A DNA stretch of 55,882 bases from Bacteroidales bacterium UBA6117 (GTDB taxonomy: Bacteria > Bacteroidota > Bacteroidia > Bacteroidales > VadinHA17). The position numbers were made by a program, and so were the translations under genes. Positions within the stretch are counted from its first letter, which is position 1, and the number at the start of each line of letters is the position of its first letter. Location of the stretch: the NCBI GenBank assembly GCA_002428385.1, contig DIWB01000015.1, positions 11,211-67,092 of the forward strand, written 5' to 3'. This document shows, piece after piece, positions 8,818 through 16,727 of this stretch. The notes beneath the pieces are model-generated. The model made no database searches, was not told where the DNA came from, and saw only the letters and a program-made list of their open reading frames with translations.

Positions 8818-9073
8818 GAAAGGCGTGAAGGGCGGGAAGAAGTTTCTCGCAGATAAGCGCAGAGGAAAACCGCAGATTTTCGCAGAGATATTAACCGGCT
8901 AATGATGTACGGCATACGGTTTCACCTATACATCTCAAATTGCCTGTCGCCAATAATACATATTACATTGCTGACCAGGGACCGAAGAAAAAGACGCAAG
9001 GCAGCCAGTTGGCTGGTACTGAGCTCTGAGCCCTGTGCCCTGAGCCACCTGCCTCGTACCGCGCACCGTTTTT
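8818..9073. other. Gene-free stretch with dispersed repeats
   Basis: Between the cysS and metY-operon promoters I see no credible gene. The stretch holds a CGCAGA-type repeat (8843-8890), a perfect CAGCCA/TGGCTG inverted repeat (9002-9015), and CTCGTACCGCG (9053-9063), which recurs inverted at 9382-9392. Confidence 0.6.
8843..8890. repeat. CGCAGA-type dispersed repeat, copy 1
   Basis: This block of about 48 bp has the pattern TTTCTCGCAGA, spacer, CGCAGA, GAAAACCGCAGA, TTCGCAGAGA. A second copy at 18242-18290 shares the same order of words with small differences in spacing. Both lie between genes. Function is unknown. Confidence 0.6.
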
Positions 9074-9104
9074 TTTGTTTTTTCCAATTTTCCTTCTACC
9101 TTTG
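9074..9104 (+). promoter_or_regulatory. Promoter of the metY-hom-metH-metF operon
   Basis: TTTG (9074-9077), a 19-base spacer and TACCTTTG (9097-9104) form an ideal Bacteroidota housekeeping promoter. Transcription would start near 9110, about 35 bases before the SAM riboswitch. Confidence 0.8.
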
Positions 9105-9144
9105 TCCCCACAAATCAAATATTCCTTCCATTTAAGGCTGTTTG

Positions 9145-9260
9145 ATTTTTATTAAGAAGGGCGGAGAGATTAGGCTCTGTGAAACCCTGGCAACCAATCC
9201 CGGCCAATCGGGAGAAAGGTGCCAAAACCTAATCCCGGTAAATCGGGAGATGATAAAAAT
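9145..9260 (+). promoter_or_regulatory. SAM-I (S-box) riboswitch
   Basis: All the hallmarks can be paired by eye. P1 is ATTTTTATTA (9145-9154) with TGATAAAAAT (9251-9260). The P2 tip AGAG/CTCT (9165-9168, 9175-9178) closes a loop ATTAGG (9169-9174). That loop is exactly complementary to CCTAAT (9228-9233), which gives the S-box pseudoknot. P3 carries TGGCA/TGCCA and CCCG/CGGG, with the conserved GGCAACC and AAGGTGCCAA segments. P4 is CCCG (9234-9237) with CGGG (9244-9247). SAM binding would stabilise P1 and lower expression of the methionine operon. No U-tract terminator hairpin follows directly, which argues for translational control or an additional downstream switch. The start codon of a Met-rich leader ORF overlaps the 3' strand of P1. 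Confidence 0.93.
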
Positions 9261-9342
9261 GAACACGATGAAAATGAAAACATTTTTTCCGATCCGTCCA
9301 AACCATCAAATGAAGCTCATGCCTATGGGCATGGGGCGGTGA
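9259..9342 (+). CDS. Met-rich leader peptide ORF
   Basis: This 27-codon ORF has seven Met (codons 1, 4, 6, 18, 21, 23, 25) and ends in MPMGMGR. It starts at ATG 9259, whose first two bases are the last two of riboswitch P1. An in-frame ATG at 9250, three codons earlier, also lies in P1. It stops 152 bases before metY. Placement after a SAM riboswitch and ahead of methionine genes suggests a leader that senses Met-tRNA supply or controls ribosome access, as in classical amino-acid leaders; this is inference from position and composition. No Shine-Dalgarno site is seen, as is usual in this phylum. It could instead be a functional micropeptide. Confidence 0.65.
   Translation: MNTMKMKTFFPIRPNHQMKLMPMGMGR
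9316..9335 (+). promoter_or_regulatory. Hairpin covering the Met codons of the leader ORF
   Basis: CTCATGCC (9316-9323), loop TATG and GGCATGGG (9328-9335) form an 8-bp stem with one G-U pair at the end of the leader ORF. Three of its seven Met codons lie in this stem-loop. A ribosome translating or stalling here would open it. No T-run follows, so it is not a simple intrinsic terminator. Confidence 0.5.
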
Positions 9343-9381
9343 ACCCAGGACGAATCGATCAGGTATTTGCTGGTTACGGCT

Positions 9382-9450
9382 CGCGGTACGAGGTACGAGG
9401 TACGCGGCTTAAGGCGATTCTGTTACTTTCTACCGCGCACAGCGTACCGC
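9382..9450. repeat. GGTACG-type repeat block with inverted ends
   Basis: The block contains three GGTACG units. GCGGTACG (9383-9390) pairs with CGTACCGC (9443-9450) to give a large stem-loop in the metY leader. CGCGGTACGAG (9382-9392) is the exact inverse of 9053-9063. GAGGTACGCGGC (9397-9408) recurs at 16636-16647 after metF. The same repeat family therefore lies on both sides of the operon. Confidence 0.6.
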
Positions 9451-9494
9451 TTACCGCACACCGATAAACTATAATAAACGAAAAACTATTCATA

Positions 9495-10793
9495 ATGGGA
9501 AATTTTAAATTCGAAACTCTTCAGGTCCACGCCGGCCATAAGCCCGACAGCGATACCCTGTCGCGGGCCGTGCCGCTGTACCAGACTTCATCATACGTAT
9601 TCCGCGACGCCGGACATGCTGCCCGGCTCTTCGACCTTGCCGAGGAGGGAAACATCTATACAAGAATGAACAACCCTACCACCGATGTATTCGAAAAAAG
9701 GGTTGCAGCCCTCGAGGGCGGTGTGGCCTCGCTGGCGGTGGCATCAGGACATGCCGCCCAGTTCATCACCCTCACTACCCTGATGAGAAAAGGTGATAAC
9801 TTCATAAGCTCTCCCTTCCTCTATGGCGGAACCTTTAATCAGTTCAAGGTGACTCTCCCCGGTTTCGGGATCGAGGCAAGATTCACCCCTGACCTTGAAC
9901 CGGAGTCGTTCGAAAAGCTGATAGACGACAGGACCAAAGCCATCTACGTTGAGACCATAGGAAACCCGGGATTCAACATTCCCGACTTCGAAGCCTTTGC
10001 CTTGCTGGCCGGCAGGTACGGTATTCCATTTATCGTCGACAACACCTTCGGGGCATGCGGTTACCTTTGCAGACCAATCGACCACGGCGCCAATATTGTC
10101 ACTCAGTCGGCCACCAAATGGATCGGCGGTCATGGCACAAGCATCGGCGGTGTGATAACGGATGCCGGAAACTTCAACTGGAATAACGGCAGGTTCCCCG
10201 TCTTCACCGAACCTTCGGAAGGATATCACGGGTTTGTATTCGGAGAGAAATTCTCTGCTTCATCACCTTCAGGAAACATCGCATTTATTGTGAAAGCCAG
10301 GGTTGAGGGTCTGAGGGATATCGGCCCGTCAATAAGTCCGTTCAACTCCTTCCTGCTTCTTCAGGGACTCGAAACCCTGTCGCTCAGGATGGAACGCATT
10401 ATTCAGAACACCCTGGCGCTGGCTGAATGGCTTCAGGTGCATCCGCTGGTTGCAAATGTCAATTATCCGGGTCTTCCCGGAAATCCCGGCCATGAGATGG
10501 CTGAAAAATACCTTTCCCGGGGGGCAGGCGGTGTTCTGAGCTTCATCCTGAAGATTGAAAAGGAAAAAGCCGCTGCACTGGTGAATCATCTTCAGCTTGT
10601 GAGCCATCTTGCCAATGTGGGCGATGCAAAAACACTGATCATCCAGCCGTCAACAACAACACACGCCCAGCTTTCGGCTGATGAACAGCTGGCCGCAGGT
10701 ATCGATCCCGGTCTCTTCAGAGTCTCGGTGGGGATCGAACACATTGATGATATTATAAATGATTTTAATCAGGCATTCAATAAGTTAGTATGA
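9495..10793 (+). CDS. metY: O-acetylhomoserine sulfhydrylase
   Basis: This 432-residue PLP enzyme of the Cys/Met metabolism family makes homocysteine from O-acetylhomoserine and sulfide. The start FETLQVHAGHKPD and the fold motifs are typical of MetY. The PLP lysine is K208 in QSATKWIGGHGTSIGG. Further typical runs are TRMNNPTTDVFEKRVAALEGG and VSVGIEHIDDIINDF. It is the first structural gene after the SAM-I riboswitch and leader ORF. Its stop overlaps the start of hom (ATGA), so the two are translationally coupled. A cystathionine-type enzyme is less likely from the motifs and from the sulfide-assimilation context, but substrate specificity is not proven by sequence alone. Confidence 0.92.
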   Translation: MGNFKFETLQVHAGHKPDSDTLSRAVPLYQTSSYVFRDAGHAARLFDLAEEGNIYTRMNNPTTDVFEKRVAALEGGVASLAVASGHAAQFITLTTLMRKGDNFISSPFLYGGTFNQFKVTLPGFGIEARFTPDLEPESFEKLIDDRTKAIYVETIGNPGFNIPDFEAFALLAGRYGIPFIVDNTFGACGYLCRPIDHGANIVTQSATKWIGGHGTSIGGVITDAGNFNWNNGRFPVFTEPSEGYHGFVFGEKFSASSPSGNIAFIVKARVEGLRDIGPSISPFNSFLLLQGLETLSLRMERIIQNTLALAEWLQVHPLVANVNYPGLPGNPGHEMAEKYLSRGAGGVLSFILKIEKEKAAALVNHLQLVSHLANVGDAKTLIIQPSTTTHAQLSADEQLAAGIDPGLFRVSVGIEHIDDIINDFNQAFNKLV

Positions 10794-11992
10794 CGCGAGA
10801 GAAACTCAGAATAGGAATGTTCGGGTACGGATGCGTCGGACAGGGACTCCACGACGTACTGAACAGCAGCCGCGGCTTCCGGGCCGATATAGTAAGAATC
10901 TGCGTAAAGGACCGCAACAAGAAGAGAAGGATACCGATGTCGAACTTCACCTTCGATAAAAACGATATCCTCAACGATCCGTCGATCAACCTTGTTGTTG
11001 AGCTCATCGACGATGCCGATGAGGCCTTCAGCATTGTGACCACTGCAATGAAAAATGGAAAGAACGTTGTTACAGCCAACAAGGTGATGGTGGCAAAGCA
11101 TTTCAAAGAGCTTGTCGACCTGCAGGCAAAACACAAGGTGTCGCTTCTCTATGAAGCTTCGGCCGGAGCCAGCATTCCTATAATCCGTAACCTTGAGGAG
11201 TATTACGACAATGAACTCCTTTATTCATTGCGAGGAATTCTGAACGGAACAACCAACTATGTGCTTACCAAGATGTACAACGAGGGGATACCCTATGACG
11301 TAGTTCTCAGGGAAGCCCAGGAGAAGGGTTTTGCCGAATCGGACCCCACCCTCGACGTAGACGGCTGGGATGCCAAGTACAAGCTTTGTATTATAACAGG
11401 ACATGCATATGGTCTCTTCCTGAATCCGGATGAGGTTTTCCATTACGGCATCAGGAAAATCTCCACATTCGACATTCAGCATGCGAAAGAGAAAGGTTTC
11501 AAGATAAAGCTTGTTCCCTATGTCGGCAAGACAAACGACAGCACAATCACAAGCTTTGTGCTTCCGCGCTTCATAGGGCCCGACAAGTACCTGTACAATG
11601 TAGATAATGAGTACAACGGCGTGATTACAGAAGCAGCCTTTGCCGACAAGCAGTTCTTCAGCGGAAAGGGAGCCGGGGGCCATGCCACGGGAAGCGCCGT
11701 GCTTTCAGATATCTCTGCAAACTCATACGGCTATAAGTATGAGTACAAAAAATACCAGCAGGGTACGGTCACAAACTACACCCGCGACTTTGGAATAGAG
11801 ATATATCTAAGGTATAAGAGCGAAAAGGACAGGAAATTGTTTGCATTAAAGGATGTCTCGGAATACTTTAGCAGCAAATTATACAAATACGTGATCGGCG
11901 TCGTTAACCTCCAAACCCTCTACACCCTCCGGGAACAATTACCTTCGATGGATGTTTTTATTATCAACACAGGAAGAAAGGTTGAACGCTGA
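10790..11992 (+). CDS. hom: Homoserine dehydrogenase
   Basis: This 400-residue enzyme reduces aspartate semialdehyde to homoserine. The N-terminal Rossmann motif is GMFGYGCVGQGLHDVL. The catalytic region shows EASAGASIPIIR, GILNGTTNYVLTKM, FAESDPTLDVDGWDAKYKL (with the catalytic Asp/Lys) and GKGAGGHATGSAVLSDI. About 90 residues follow, with a strand-helix pattern that may be a diverged ACT-like regulatory domain. Its ATG overlaps the metY stop by four bases. Its place under SAM riboswitch control suggests that this copy feeds methionine rather than threonine; a bifunctional aspartokinase-Hom may exist elsewhere in the genome. Confidence 0.92.
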   Translation: MTREKLRIGMFGYGCVGQGLHDVLNSSRGFRADIVRICVKDRNKKRRIPMSNFTFDKNDILNDPSINLVVELIDDADEAFSIVTTAMKNGKNVVTANKVMVAKHFKELVDLQAKHKVSLLYEASAGASIPIIRNLEEYYDNELLYSLRGILNGTTNYVLTKMYNEGIPYDVVLREAQEKGFAESDPTLDVDGWDAKYKLCIITGHAYGLFLNPDEVFHYGIRKISTFDIQHAKEKGFKIKLVPYVGKTNDSTITSFVLPRFIGPDKYLYNVDNEYNGVITEAAFADKQFFSGKGAGGHATGSAVLSDISANSYGYKYEYKKYQQGTVTNYTRDFGIEIYLRYKSEKDRKLFALKDVSEYFSSKLYKYVIGVVNLQTLYTLREQLPSMDVFIINTGRKVER

Positions 11993-12013
11993 TAAGAAAT
12001 ACACATAACCATC

Positions 12014-15000
12014 ATGAAACACTCACCAGAATCCCTGATCGCCAACCGAATCCTCATCCTCGACGGCGCCATGGGGACGATGATCCAGAAGTACAAGCTA
12101 CAGGAGGCCGATTACCGGGGTGAAAAATTCAGGGATCATCCGCTTCCGCTGAAAGGGAACAACGATATACTTTCCATAACGAAGCCTGAGGTCATCCTTG
12201 AAATTCACAGGCGCTATCTTGAGGCAGGCGCCGACCTTATCACCACGAATACCTTCAATTCAAACAGGATATCGATGGCCGACTACGGCATGGAGGATCA
12301 GGTTTATGATATGAATTTCCAGTCGGCAAAACTTGCTGAAAAGGCTATTACTGATTTTGAGAACTCGGAGAAGCCCGAAAGCCATTTCATTGTCGGAACC
12401 CTCGGTCCCACTAACCGCACGGCGTCAATGTCGTCGGATGTGAATGATCCGGGTGCCAGAATGGTCAGTTTTGACCAGCTTGCCGAAGCTTACAGGGTGC
12501 AGGCAGAAGGACTTATCGACGGCGGGGTACATATTCTGATGGTCGAGACGATCTTTGATGTTCTGAACTGCAAGGCAGCATTGTATGCAATTGAAACAAT
12601 CTTCGAAAAGAGGGGAATCCGTCTTCCGGTGATGGTTTCAGGAACAATTACCGACGCAAGCGGCAGAACGCTGACCGGGCAGACTCTTCAGGCCTTCCTG
12701 GTGTCGGTGTCCCATTTCCCGCTCTTCAGCGTCGGTCTGAACTGTGCGCTGGGAGCTGAACAGCTCAGACCTTATATCCAGGAATTATCGACCCTTACGG
12801 ATTTTAATGTTTCGGCTCATCCAAATGCCGGACTTCCAAACCAGTTTGGTGAATACGATCAGTCGGCCTCATTCATGGCTTCTGTCGTTGAGGAGTTCAT
12901 GAAGGAGGGCTGGGTTAACATAATCGGAGGATGCTGCGGCACCACTCCTGAACACATCCGGATGATTGCTGATAAGGCAAAGCTCTATCAGCCAAGGCTT
13001 AGGCCGGAAATCAAGAGATATACAAGACTCAGCGGACTCGAGGCCCTTGTTATAACTCCCCAGACCAACTTCGTCAATATAGGCGAACGCACCAATGTGT
13101 CGGGGTCGATCAAGTTTGCAAGGCTCATCAGGGAAGAGAAGTACGACGAGGCTCTTGCCATTGCCCGCAACCAGGTTGAGGGCGGCGCTCAGATAATTGA
13201 CATCTGCATGGATGAGGCCATGCTCGATTCTGAGAAGGCAATGGTGAAATTCGTGAACCTGGTGATGTCGGAACCCGACATTGCAAAGCTTCCCCTGATG
13301 ATCGATTCGTCGAAATGGAGCGTAATAGAATCAGCTCTGAAATGCATCCAGGGGAAATCGGTAGTTAACTCGATAAGCCTCAAGGAAGGGGAGGAGGTGT
13401 TCCTCGATCATGCCCGCCTTATACGAAAATACGGGGCCGCCGCTGTTGTGATGCTGTTCGACGAACAGGGTCAGGCCGATACTTATGAGAAGAGGATAGC
13501 AGTGGCCCGCAGATCGTATGATATCCTGACTGAAAAAATCGGTTTCCCTCCCGAGGATATAATCTTCGATCCCAATGTGCTTGCAGTGGCAACCGGCATT
13601 GAGGAACACAACAATTATGCAGTCAATTTCATAAGGGCCACTGAATGGATAAAGCAAAATCTTCCGCACTGCAAGGTCAGCGGAGGCATAAGCAACCTGT
13701 CATTCTCGTTCAGGGGTAACGATAAGGTCCGCGAGGCGATGCACTCGGTGTTTCTTTATCATGCCATAAAGGCGGGCCTCGATATGGCGATAGTCAACCC
13801 GGGGATGCTCCAGGTCTACACCGAAATAGAGCCCGCTCTGCTTCAGCTTACCCTCGATGTGGTGCTGAACCGCCGAAAGGATGCTACCGAACGTCTGGTG
13901 AAGTACGCCGAGAGCCTTAAGAGTGAGGGGAAGAAGGAAGAGAAGGCAGATGAATGGCGCTCGCGTCCTGTCCTCGACAGGATAAGGCATTCGTTGAAAC
14001 GCGGGCTCGATGAGTTCATAGAAGCTGATATAGAGGAAGCAAGGCCGTTGTTCAGAAGGTCAATCGATATAATAGAAGGACCTCTGATGGACGGGATGAA
14101 TGAGGTTGGCGATCTTTTCGGATCCGGTAAGATGTTCCTTCCCCAGGTGGTGAAGAGCGCCAGGGTGATGAAGAAGGCGGTGGCCGTGCTTTCGCCTTAT
14201 ATCGAACTTGAAAGCGAAGGGGAAGAAAAAAGAAGCGCCGGCAAAATTCTCCTTGCAACAGTCAAGGGTGATGTGCACGACATAGGAAAGAACATTGTTG
14301 GCGTTGTCCTGTCGTGCAATAACTACCAGGTTGTCGACCTGGGCGTTATGGCGCCGGCTGACAAAATAATCGATGCTGCAATAAACGAAAAAGCCGATGT
14401 CATAGGGCTTAGCGGACTCATCACCCCCTCGCTCGAGGAGATGGTCCATGTGGCTTCGGAGATGGAACGAAGAAATGTCGGCCTGCCCCTCCTTATTGGG
14501 GGCGCCACTACCTCGGAGATACATGCCGCGGTGAAGATAGCCCCTGCTTATTCCTTACCGGTGATCCATGTGAAGGATGCTTCCAGGGCTGCGGGAGTGA
14601 TGTCGTCGCTGCTTCAGAATGACAATTCTGCTTATGCCCGTTCGATAAGGGAGAAATATAAGCAGATGGTCATTGACCACAATTCGAGGAAATCTGAGAA
14701 AAAGCTCCTTTCTCTGGAAGAAGCCCGGAGCAACCGGCTTGTTACAGAATGGCGCCAGGAAGAGATACCCGAACCTGCAGAAAAGGGGATCAGTGTTTTT
14801 GATGAGTTTGATCTGGATGTCCTGGCAGGATACATCGACTGGACTTTCTTCTTCTTCGCATGGAAGATCTCAGGAAAATTTCCCGCGATTTTCGATGATC
14901 CTGTTAAGGGAGAGGAAGCAAGGAAGCTGTATGATGATGCTCAACTTTATCTGAAGGAGATCATTGACAAAAAACTGCTGAAAGCCAACGGGGTGCTTGG

Positions 15001-15664
15001 ACTCTTCCCGGCCGTTTCATCGGGCGATGATGTAAAGATACTTGATGACTCAAACGGAAGAACCGTGAAGAAGGTGTTCACCTTCCTCCGTAACCAGGAG
15101 CAGAAGGAGAAGGGTGTCCCGAATCTTTGTCTGTCAGATTATATTGCACCGGAGTCATCCGGTATCACCGACTGGATCGGAGCATTTGCAGTTTCTGCAG
15201 CTCTTGATGATGAAGCAATGCTCAGCTACAAAAATGACGATTATGCAACAATAATGATCAGAATTCTGAGTGACCGGATTGCTGAGGCGGCTGCTGAATA
15301 TCTCCACGAACGTGTGAGGAAAGAGCGCTGGGGTTTTGCAGCAGGGGAGGATCTGACACTTGACGACCTCCTGAAGATCCGCTACAGGGGTATCAGGCCG
15401 GCACCCGGGTATCCGGCATGTCCCGATCATACAGAAAAACGCATTATATTTGACCTCCTTGATGCGGAAAGGAACACCGGAGCCAGGCTGACTGAGAATT
15501 TTGCAATGATTCCTCCGGCTGCCGTAAGCGGTTATATCTTCTCACACCCGCTTTCATCCTACTTCAACGTGGGTAAGATAGGAGAAGATCAGCTCAGGGA
15601 TTATGCATCGAGGAAGAACATGACTGTTGACGAGGCGGCCAGGTGGCTTGCCCCTAATTTATAA
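12014..15664 (+). CDS. metH: Cobalamin-dependent methionine synthase, full length
   Basis: This 1216-residue enzyme transfers a methyl group from methyltetrahydrofolate to homocysteine through cobalamin. The homocysteine domain (1-330) has zinc cysteines in GLNCALG (about 244) and GGCCGTTPEHI (307-308). The folate domain follows (about 350-620, NFVNIGERTNVSGS). The B12 domain contains KGDVHDIGKNIVG, whose His near 755 is the lower cobalt ligand, and GLITPSL and GGATTS. The C-terminal reactivation domain has RYRGIRPAPGYPACPDHTEK (about 1122), which binds SAM. No domain is missing, so this is the self-reactivating type and the cell needs B12 for this route. It lies 21 bases after hom and 9 before metF. 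Confidence 0.97.
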   Translation: MKHSPESLIANRILILDGAMGTMIQKYKLQEADYRGEKFRDHPLPLKGNNDILSITKPEVILEIHRRYLEAGADLITTNTFNSNRISMADYGMEDQVYDMNFQSAKLAEKAITDFENSEKPESHFIVGTLGPTNRTASMSSDVNDPGARMVSFDQLAEAYRVQAEGLIDGGVHILMVETIFDVLNCKAALYAIETIFEKRGIRLPVMVSGTITDASGRTLTGQTLQAFLVSVSHFPLFSVGLNCALGAEQLRPYIQELSTLTDFNVSAHPNAGLPNQFGEYDQSASFMASVVEEFMKEGWVNIIGGCCGTTPEHIRMIADKAKLYQPRLRPEIKRYTRLSGLEALVITPQTNFVNIGERTNVSGSIKFARLIREEKYDEALAIARNQVEGGAQIIDICMDEAMLDSEKAMVKFVNLVMSEPDIAKLPLMIDSSKWSVIESALKCIQGKSVVNSISLKEGEEVFLDHARLIRKYGAAAVVMLFDEQGQADTYEKRIAVARRSYDILTEKIGFPPEDIIFDPNVLAVATGIEEHNNYAVNFIRATEWIKQNLPHCKVSGGISNLSFSFRGNDKVREAMHSVFLYHAIKAGLDMAIVNPGMLQVYTEIEPALLQLTLDVVLNRRKDATERLVKYAESLKSEGKKEEKADEWRSRPVLDRIRHSLKRGLDEFIEADIEEARPLFRRSIDIIEGPLMDGMNEVGDLFGSGKMFLPQVVKSARVMKKAVAVLSPYIELESEGEEKRSAGKILLATVKGDVHDIGKNIVGVVLSCNNYQVVDLGVMAPADKIIDAAINEKADVIGLSGLITPSLEEMVHVASEMERRNVGLPLLIGGATTSEIHAAVKIAPAYSLPVIHVKDASRAAGVMSSLLQNDNSAYARSIREKYKQMVIDHNSRKSEKKLLSLEEARSNRLVTEWRQEEIPEPAEKGISVFDEFDLDVLAGYIDWTFFFFAWKISGKFPAIFDDPVKGEEARKLYDDAQLYLKEIIDKKLLKANGVLGLFPAVSSGDDVKILDDSNGRTVKKVFTFLRNQEQKEKGVPNLCLSDYIAPESSGITDWIGAFAVSAALDDEAMLSYKNDDYATIMIRILSDRIAEAAAEYLHERVRKERWGFAAGEDLTLDDLLKIRYRGIRPAPGYPACPDHTEKRIIFDLLDAERNTGARLTENFAMIPPAAVSGYIFSHPLSSYFNVGKIGEDQLRDYASRKNMTVDEAARWLAPNL

Positions 15665-15673
15665 GAGGTTTGT

Positions 15674-16627
15674 ATGAGTGTTATTGAAAAGATCAGAAGC
15701 GCAAAAAGCACATTATTCACGTTTGAACTGCTTCCGCCACTGAAAGGGCACAGCATTGAGAGGGTTTATGCTACAATCGACCGGCTGATGGAATTCAGTC
15801 CGGCCTATATAAATTTCACCTCCCACCGTAACGAGACCGTGTACCGTGAGCGTCCCGACGGACTGCTCGAGAAAAGGGTGGTGAGGAAGCGCCCGGGAAC
15901 ATTTGCCCTCGCGGCGGCGGTGAAATACAAATACAATATTCCGGTGGTTCCTCATGTGCTTTGCGGCGGTTTTACGAAGGAAGAGACCGAGAACGTGCTT
16001 ATCGAGATGAACTTCCTCGGGATAGATGACGTTCTTGCGCTCAGGGGCGATCCACAGAAAGGAAGCCGCAGCTTTATTCCTGAAAAGGAGGGGCACTCAC
16101 ATACATGGGAGCTGGTACAGCAGATCGTTGATATGAACAACGGAAAATATCTTGAGGAATCACTTCAGGACACGGCGCCGGCATCTTTCTGCATCGGTGT
16201 GGCAGGTTACCCCGAGAAGCATTTTGAAGCCCCCAACAGGCAGGTTGATCTCGAGAATCTAAAGCTCAAGGTTGAAACGGGAGCATGCTACATTGTGACC
16301 CAGATGTTTTTCGACAACAGGAAATTCTACCGCTTCAGGGATGAATGCCGATCGATAGGCATTGATGTGCCGATCATTGCAGGGATTAAACCCATATCGG
16401 CGGTGAATGACATCAACCTTCTCCCCCAGACTTTTCATATTGATATGCCGAACGATCTTGTGGCAGCCCTGAGAAAGTGCAAAACCGACAACGAGGCTCG
16501 TGAAGTGGGTATCGAATGGGCAGTGCAGCAGTCGAAAGATCTTATCGCTGAAGGAGTTCCGGGGATCCACTACTACACCCTCGGCCGGTCGGACAATGTT
16601 GCACGGATCGTTAAAGCAGCGTTTTGA
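15674..16627 (+). CDS. metF: Methylenetetrahydrofolate reductase
   Basis: This 317-residue flavoprotein reduces 5,10-methylene- to 5-methyl-tetrahydrofolate, the methyl donor for MetH. Typical runs are TFELLPPLKG with the catalytic Glu, FTSHRNE, VPHVLCGGFTKEE, DVLALRGDPQKG, IGVAGYPEKHFEAPN, FFDNRKFYRFRDECRS and PIIAGIKPI. The start is ATG 15674, nine bases after metH. It is the last gene of the metY-hom-metH-metF operon, which supplies sulfide assimilation, homoserine, the methyl donor and methylation in one transcript. Confidence 0.95.
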   Translation: MSVIEKIRSAKSTLFTFELLPPLKGHSIERVYATIDRLMEFSPAYINFTSHRNETVYRERPDGLLEKRVVRKRPGTFALAAAVKYKYNIPVVPHVLCGGFTKEETENVLIEMNFLGIDDVLALRGDPQKGSRSFIPEKEGHSHTWELVQQIVDMNNGKYLEESLQDTAPASFCIGVAGYPEKHFEAPNRQVDLENLKLKVETGACYIVTQMFFDNRKFYRFRDECRSIGIDVPIIAGIKPISAVNDINLLPQTFHIDMPNDLVAALRKCKTDNEAREVGIEWAVQQSKDLIAEGVPGIHYYTLGRSDNVARIVKAAF

Positions 16628-16635
16628 AACGGTGT

Positions 16636-16718
16636 GAGGTACGCGGCGTTTGGCAGCGAACTGAAAACGAACATTCGGGCAGCGTCATCCCGAGTCGACC
16701 GAAGGGAGACGAAGGGAT
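16636..16718. repeat. Repeat cluster between metF and metK
   Basis: The gap between the two convergent genes holds GAGGTACGCGGC (16636-16647, identical to 9397-9408) and a 32-bp element with ATCCC and GGGAT ends (16687-16718). The latter is copy 2 of the palindrome-ended repeat. The ATCCC/GGGAT ends could form a weak stem before a T-rich run, but I see no strong terminator. Confidence 0.65.
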
Positions 16719-16727
16719 TTTGCTCCC

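Noticed and set aside
9142..9249. Longer frame reading from 9142 through the riboswitch into the Met-rich leader
   Set aside because: This stretch is the riboswitch itself, fully explained by its conserved RNA structure. Only the part after 9250/9259 looks like a translated leader.
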